NCBI GenBank assembly: GCA_012518325.1
Contig: JAAYSR010000243.1
Coordinates: forward strand, 1 to 7,280
From: Bacillota bacterium
Lineage (GTDB): Bacteria > Bacillota > Limnochordia > Darwinibacteriales > Darwinibacteriaceae
Direction: 5' to 3'
DNA length: 7,280 nucleotides
In this document: positions 5,159-7,280 of the stretch, in pieces
Layout: each line of letters begins with the position of its first letter
How positions within the stretch are numbered: the first letter of the stretch is position 1
Notes under the pieces: generated by a model
What the model saw: the letters and a program-made list of their open reading frames with translations, nothing else
Databases searched by the model: none
Told to the model about the DNA's origin: nothing
Program-made: the position numbers and the translations under genes

Positions 5159-5926
5159 CTAAGCCTCCTTGTCTTGCACGGCAGCAATAGTTTTTTCTGC
5201 TAACTGTAAATCGCTTGGCTTGTCTATATCATTGCTCAGCTCCGGATAGGGCGAAATAATGATCACGCCGCTGTGACCTAGGATTTCACTGGCCCTCTGT
5301 TCTAATTCACGGAGGGAGAGCTGTTTGGTCAAAAACTTGACAATAAACAAAAATCCCAGCATTCTAATGAGCTTCCAGGGCTTTTTGCGCCGGGAAAACA
5401 CTTCATCCATAACCCAGCGTGAGTTGATGACGGCCTGGGGAGTGGCCAGCAGAATGTTGCCTCCGGTAAAGGAGCCTTCTTTGAGGGTGAAGTAGGTGCG
5501 TGCAGTTTCGGGATACTGCTTTTCCGTGGCCTCTTTGGAAGTAATGGGATAGAAGATTTCACCCTTAAGCTCGCCGCAGCGGTTGACAAAATCATCAATC
5601 ACTTCGGCGTGAATAAACGGCACGTCTGAAGTGACAAAGAGGATGTTGTTCTTCTTTTCCAAGGCATCCATCGCCCGGAAAATATTCTCGGTGAGGCTGT
5701 TTCCCGCCTCAACCCACCTGGCCTGGGGAACAAGCAGATCCTTGATCTCCGCCGGGGCCACCACAATTATCTCCCCAACGCAGGAGGAGCTGTGCAGCGC
5801 CTCAATTACGTAATTTACCATAGGTCTGCCGGAAATGGGAATCTCGGCCTCCCACTTTTCCGAACGGACTTCTTGAAGCTGGCCGGTATTCGGAGCTCCC
5901 GCCAATACTACGGCATCTACTTTCAT
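5159..5926 (-). CDS. MobA-like nucleotidyltransferase domain protein, unknown substrate
   Basis: The 255-residue product has the GT-A/MobA-like NTP transferase fold. It starts MKVDAVVLAG (1-10), followed by APNTG in place of the usual GGxSxRMG nucleotide loop, then PISGRPMVNYVI (30-41). Further on are AGNSLTENI (74-82), FVTSDVPF (97-104) with the likely metal-binding Asp101, FTGGN (153-157) and NDIDKPSDL (232-240), which resembles the C-terminal DxDxPxDL metal motif of these enzymes. The segment at about 184-200 is basic and hydrophobic (WKLIRMLGFLFIVKFLT) and could touch the membrane. The start ATG is 8 nt after GGAGGAG (5935-5941), and it gives the expected first beta strand. It lies between ispE (17 nt) and purR (1 nt), so it is part of that operon. 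I believe similar proteins occur near purR in other Clostridia, but I cannot check this. Molybdenum cofactor, sugar or MEP-related roles are all unproven. Confidence 0.85.
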   Translation of the reverse strand: MKVDAVVLAGAPNTGQLQEVRSEKWEAEIPISGRPMVNYVIEALHSSSCVGEIIVVAPAEIKDLLVPQARWVEAGNSLTENIFRAMDALEKKNNILFVTSDVPFIHAEVIDDFVNRCGELKGEIFYPITSKEATEKQYPETARTYFTLKEGSFTGGNILLATPQAVINSRWVMDEVFSRRKKPWKLIRMLGFLFIVKFLTKQLSLRELEQRASEILGHSGVIIISPYPELSNDIDKPSDLQLAEKTIAAVQDKEA

Positions 5927-5943
5927 CTGTAGGTCTCCTCCGC

Positions 5944-6822
5944 TCATTGCGAACACACGCCCCTGTCCATTAAGGTAACCACATAGACCTGAACTTCATC
6001 CTGAAAACGATCTCGGAACCTGCGGGCACTTGCCTCTTCAGCAAACAGCCCAAAAACTGTGGGCCCGCTCCCGCTCATCAGGCTGGCCAGGGCCCCGTGT
6101 TCCAAGAGGCGCCCTTTCCAAAGGCCGACTTCAGGCAGCAAAACTGCGGTTACAGATTCTAAAGCATTCTCTAAAACGCCTGACAAGGGAGTGTCAGTCT
6201 GGCTTGCCAGATACTCAAGCAGCCTGTCGGTGGAATTCCCTCCATGGGCCGCAGGGTCTAAGCTGCGGTAAATCTCGGCGGTGGACACCCCTGCCTTAGG
6301 CTTCACAAGAACCATGACAGTTGACGGGAAGGGCCCCACCGGGGTAACAGCCTCTCCGATCCCCTCAACCAGGCAGGTTCCCCCCTGCAGGCAGAAAGGA
6401 ACATCGGCGCCTACGGCCAGGCCGATCTGCTGCAGTTCCGCAAGTTCCAAACCCGTTCCATAGAGTGTGTTCAGGCCGTGGAGCACTGCAGCGGCATCGG
6501 CGCTTCCGCCGCCGAGACCGGCAGCAGCCGGGATGTTTTTCTCCAGGGAAATGGCAACAGCAACACCGCCCGGCACTTGTGTATGCTTGGCAAAAGCTTC
6601 CACAGCACGCCAGCAGATGTTGCGTTCATCGGTGGGAATCCAGGGCTGACTGCACTGTATGGAAATACCCTGGCCCCTGCTCTTTTTCTGAAGGGTAACG
6701 GTGTCTGCCAAGGAAATGGACTGCATCACGCTGCGCAGCAGATGATAGCCGTCTGCTCTGCGTCCCTTGATATCTAAAGTCAGATTCACTTTAGCGTAGG
6801 CCTTCAGCGTGATTTGGTCCAT
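5944..6822 (-). CDS. ispE: 4-diphosphocytidyl-2-C-methyl-D-erythritol kinase (MEP pathway)
   Basis: IspE is a GHMP-family kinase that phosphorylates CDP-methylerythritol with ATP, the fourth step of the non-mevalonate route to IPP and DMAPP. The product is 292 residues, as expected. Motifs are AYAKVNLTLDI (8-18) with Lys11, GRRADGYHLL (20-29), the glycine-rich ATP loop PAAAGLGGGSADAA (98-111), GADVPF (138-143) with the catalytic Asp140, and the C-terminal GHMP motif LMSGSGPTVF (248-257). The start chosen is ATG 6820-6822, which gives the normal N-terminus; GGAG at 6834-6837 lies 11 nt upstream. An in-frame ATG at 6843 would add 7 residues but has only weak SD-like bases. It heads a tight run with the MobA-like gene and purR; the upstream YdcZ-type gene ends 60 nt before it. 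Confidence 0.96.
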   Translation of the reverse strand: MDQITLKAYAKVNLTLDIKGRRADGYHLLRSVMQSISLADTVTLQKKSRGQGISIQCSQPWIPTDERNICWRAVEAFAKHTQVPGGVAVAISLEKNIPAAAGLGGGSADAAAVLHGLNTLYGTGLELAELQQIGLAVGADVPFCLQGGTCLVEGIGEAVTPVGPFPSTVMVLVKPKAGVSTAEIYRSLDPAAHGGNSTDRLLEYLASQTDTPLSGVLENALESVTAVLLPEVGLWKGRLLEHGALASLMSGSGPTVFGLFAEEASARRFRDRFQDEVQVYVVTLMDRGVCSQ

Positions 6823-6872
6823 GGCGCGCAACACTCCTGTCATACCACTATTTCCGCACCAAAGGTAAAATT

Positions 6873-6878
6873 CCTCCT
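6873..6878 (-). promoter_or_regulatory. Isolated AGGAGG with no obvious gene start
   Basis: A perfect SD core lies 4 nt after the stop codon of the YdcZ-type gene and about 50 nt before ispE. The nearest start codons behind it (TTG 6860-6862, then GTG 6857-6859, same frame) lead to a TAG after four and three codons respectively. No ispE-frame start codon is at a useful distance. It may be a leftover, a standby ribosome site, or chance. Confidence 0.3.
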
Positions 6879-6882
6879 GTCT

Positions 6883-7280
6883 TCAGCGAGACAAAAGCAG
6901 CCAGGCGCCCCCTGCCATAAGCAGAATCCCCACCCCCTTCCACAGAGTGAAAGGAATGGGCTCCAAGCCGAACCAGCCGCAGTGATCCACCAAAGCCGCG
7001 GTAAAGACCTGACCCAGGATAATGGCGGTGGTGGCAGGGGCAACCCCTGCTTTGGAGATCGCGGCCGCCACCAGGTAGATGATCCCGACGCTGAGCACCC
7101 CGCCTAAATAAGTATACCAGGGGGCTTTGGGCAAATTGGCGAGATTCCCCTGCCCAAGACCCATCAGAAGCAGGCCCAAGGCCAGCACAGAACCTACCGC
7201 ATGTACAACCAAAGTGCCCTCCAAGAGGCCTGTAATTTTTGCCAAAGCGGTGTTGAGCGAGCCCTGCAAAGCCATTAATA
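6883..7280 (-). CDS. YdcZ-type (DUF606) DMT-superfamily membrane protein, N-terminus outside the window
   Basis: The visible 132 residues are very hydrophobic and fit the small DMT/YdcZ family (typically about 140-150 residues, around five membrane helices). Counting from the ATG at 7273-7275, likely membrane segments are about 22-42, 54-73, 77-95 and 110-128. Family-like patterns are ALQGSLNTALAK near the start, PWYTYLGGVLSVGIIYLVAAA in the middle and ATTAIILGQVFTAALVDHCGWFG. In this family the ALQGxLN motif sits within the first helix, and the frame stays open upstream of the ATG (TTA codon), so the real start is probably beyond 7280. These proteins are presumed to be transporters in the cytoplasmic membrane; the substrate is unknown. 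The gene is 60 nt upstream of ispE on the same strand, with no clear terminator between, so read-through into ispE is possible. Confidence 0.82.
   Translation of the reverse strand, partial: LMALQGSLNTALAKITGLLEGTLVVHAVGSVLALGLLLMGLGQGNLANLPKAPWYTYLGGVLSVGIIYLVAAAISKAGVAPATTAIILGQVFTAALVDHCGWFGLEPIPFTLWKGVGILLMAGGAWLLLSR

Noticed and set aside
6832..6845. TGGTATGAC as an extended -10 promoter for ispE
   Set aside because: Only 4 of 6 matches in the hexamer and no -35 at proper spacing; the resulting transcript would start after the ispE SD.

Overview
The window is a block of conserved housekeeping genes, all on the minus strand, so transcription runs from position 7280 toward position 1. In transcription order: the end of a YdcZ-type DMT membrane protein (partial), ispE, a MobA-like nucleotidyltransferase, purR, a short glmU, prs, rplY (L25/Ctc type), pth, and the N-terminal part of mfd (partial). 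This matches the classic Bacillota order ispE-purR-(yabJ)-spoVG-glmU-prs-ctc-pth-(fin)-mfd. PurR of the Bacillus type, the Ctc form of L25 and strong AGGAGG-like ribosome binding sites point to a Bacillota/Clostridia-like bacterium. Its G+C looks moderate, around half by eye. I cannot name the genus.

Layout. Positions 6883-7280 hold the C-terminal part of a small hydrophobic DMT/YdcZ protein. Positions 4345-6822 hold a tight run, ispE, mobA-like and purR, with gaps of 17 and 1 nt. A good intrinsic terminator closes it at 4296-4320. After a 136-nt gap, where spoVG sits in many relatives, come glmU and prs (22 nt apart). A near-consensus sigma-A promoter straddling the prs stop codon drives rplY. 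A 10-bp perfect hairpin after rplY looks like a terminator, and an extended -10 element just beyond it probably starts pth, with mfd 19 nt downstream.

How the genes relate. Prs makes PRPP and PurR responds to PRPP. IspE belongs to the MEP isoprenoid pathway, and GlmU makes the UDP-GlcNAc precursor of the cell wall. L25, Pth and Mfd serve ribosome assembly, tRNA recycling and transcription-coupled repair.

The clearest anomaly is GlmU. The uridylyltransferase domain is complete, but the protein stops after about 333 residues, just before the acetyltransferase active site, and prs follows at once. Other points of interest are the absence of spoVG, yabJ and fin, a MobA-like enzyme with an altered nucleotide loop between ispE and purR, and an Asn-to-Arg change at a Pth active-site position. 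I saw no RNA genes, CRISPR, insertion sequences or phage genes. No gene-free stretch exceeds 140 bases. I found no convincing novel multi-gene system here.
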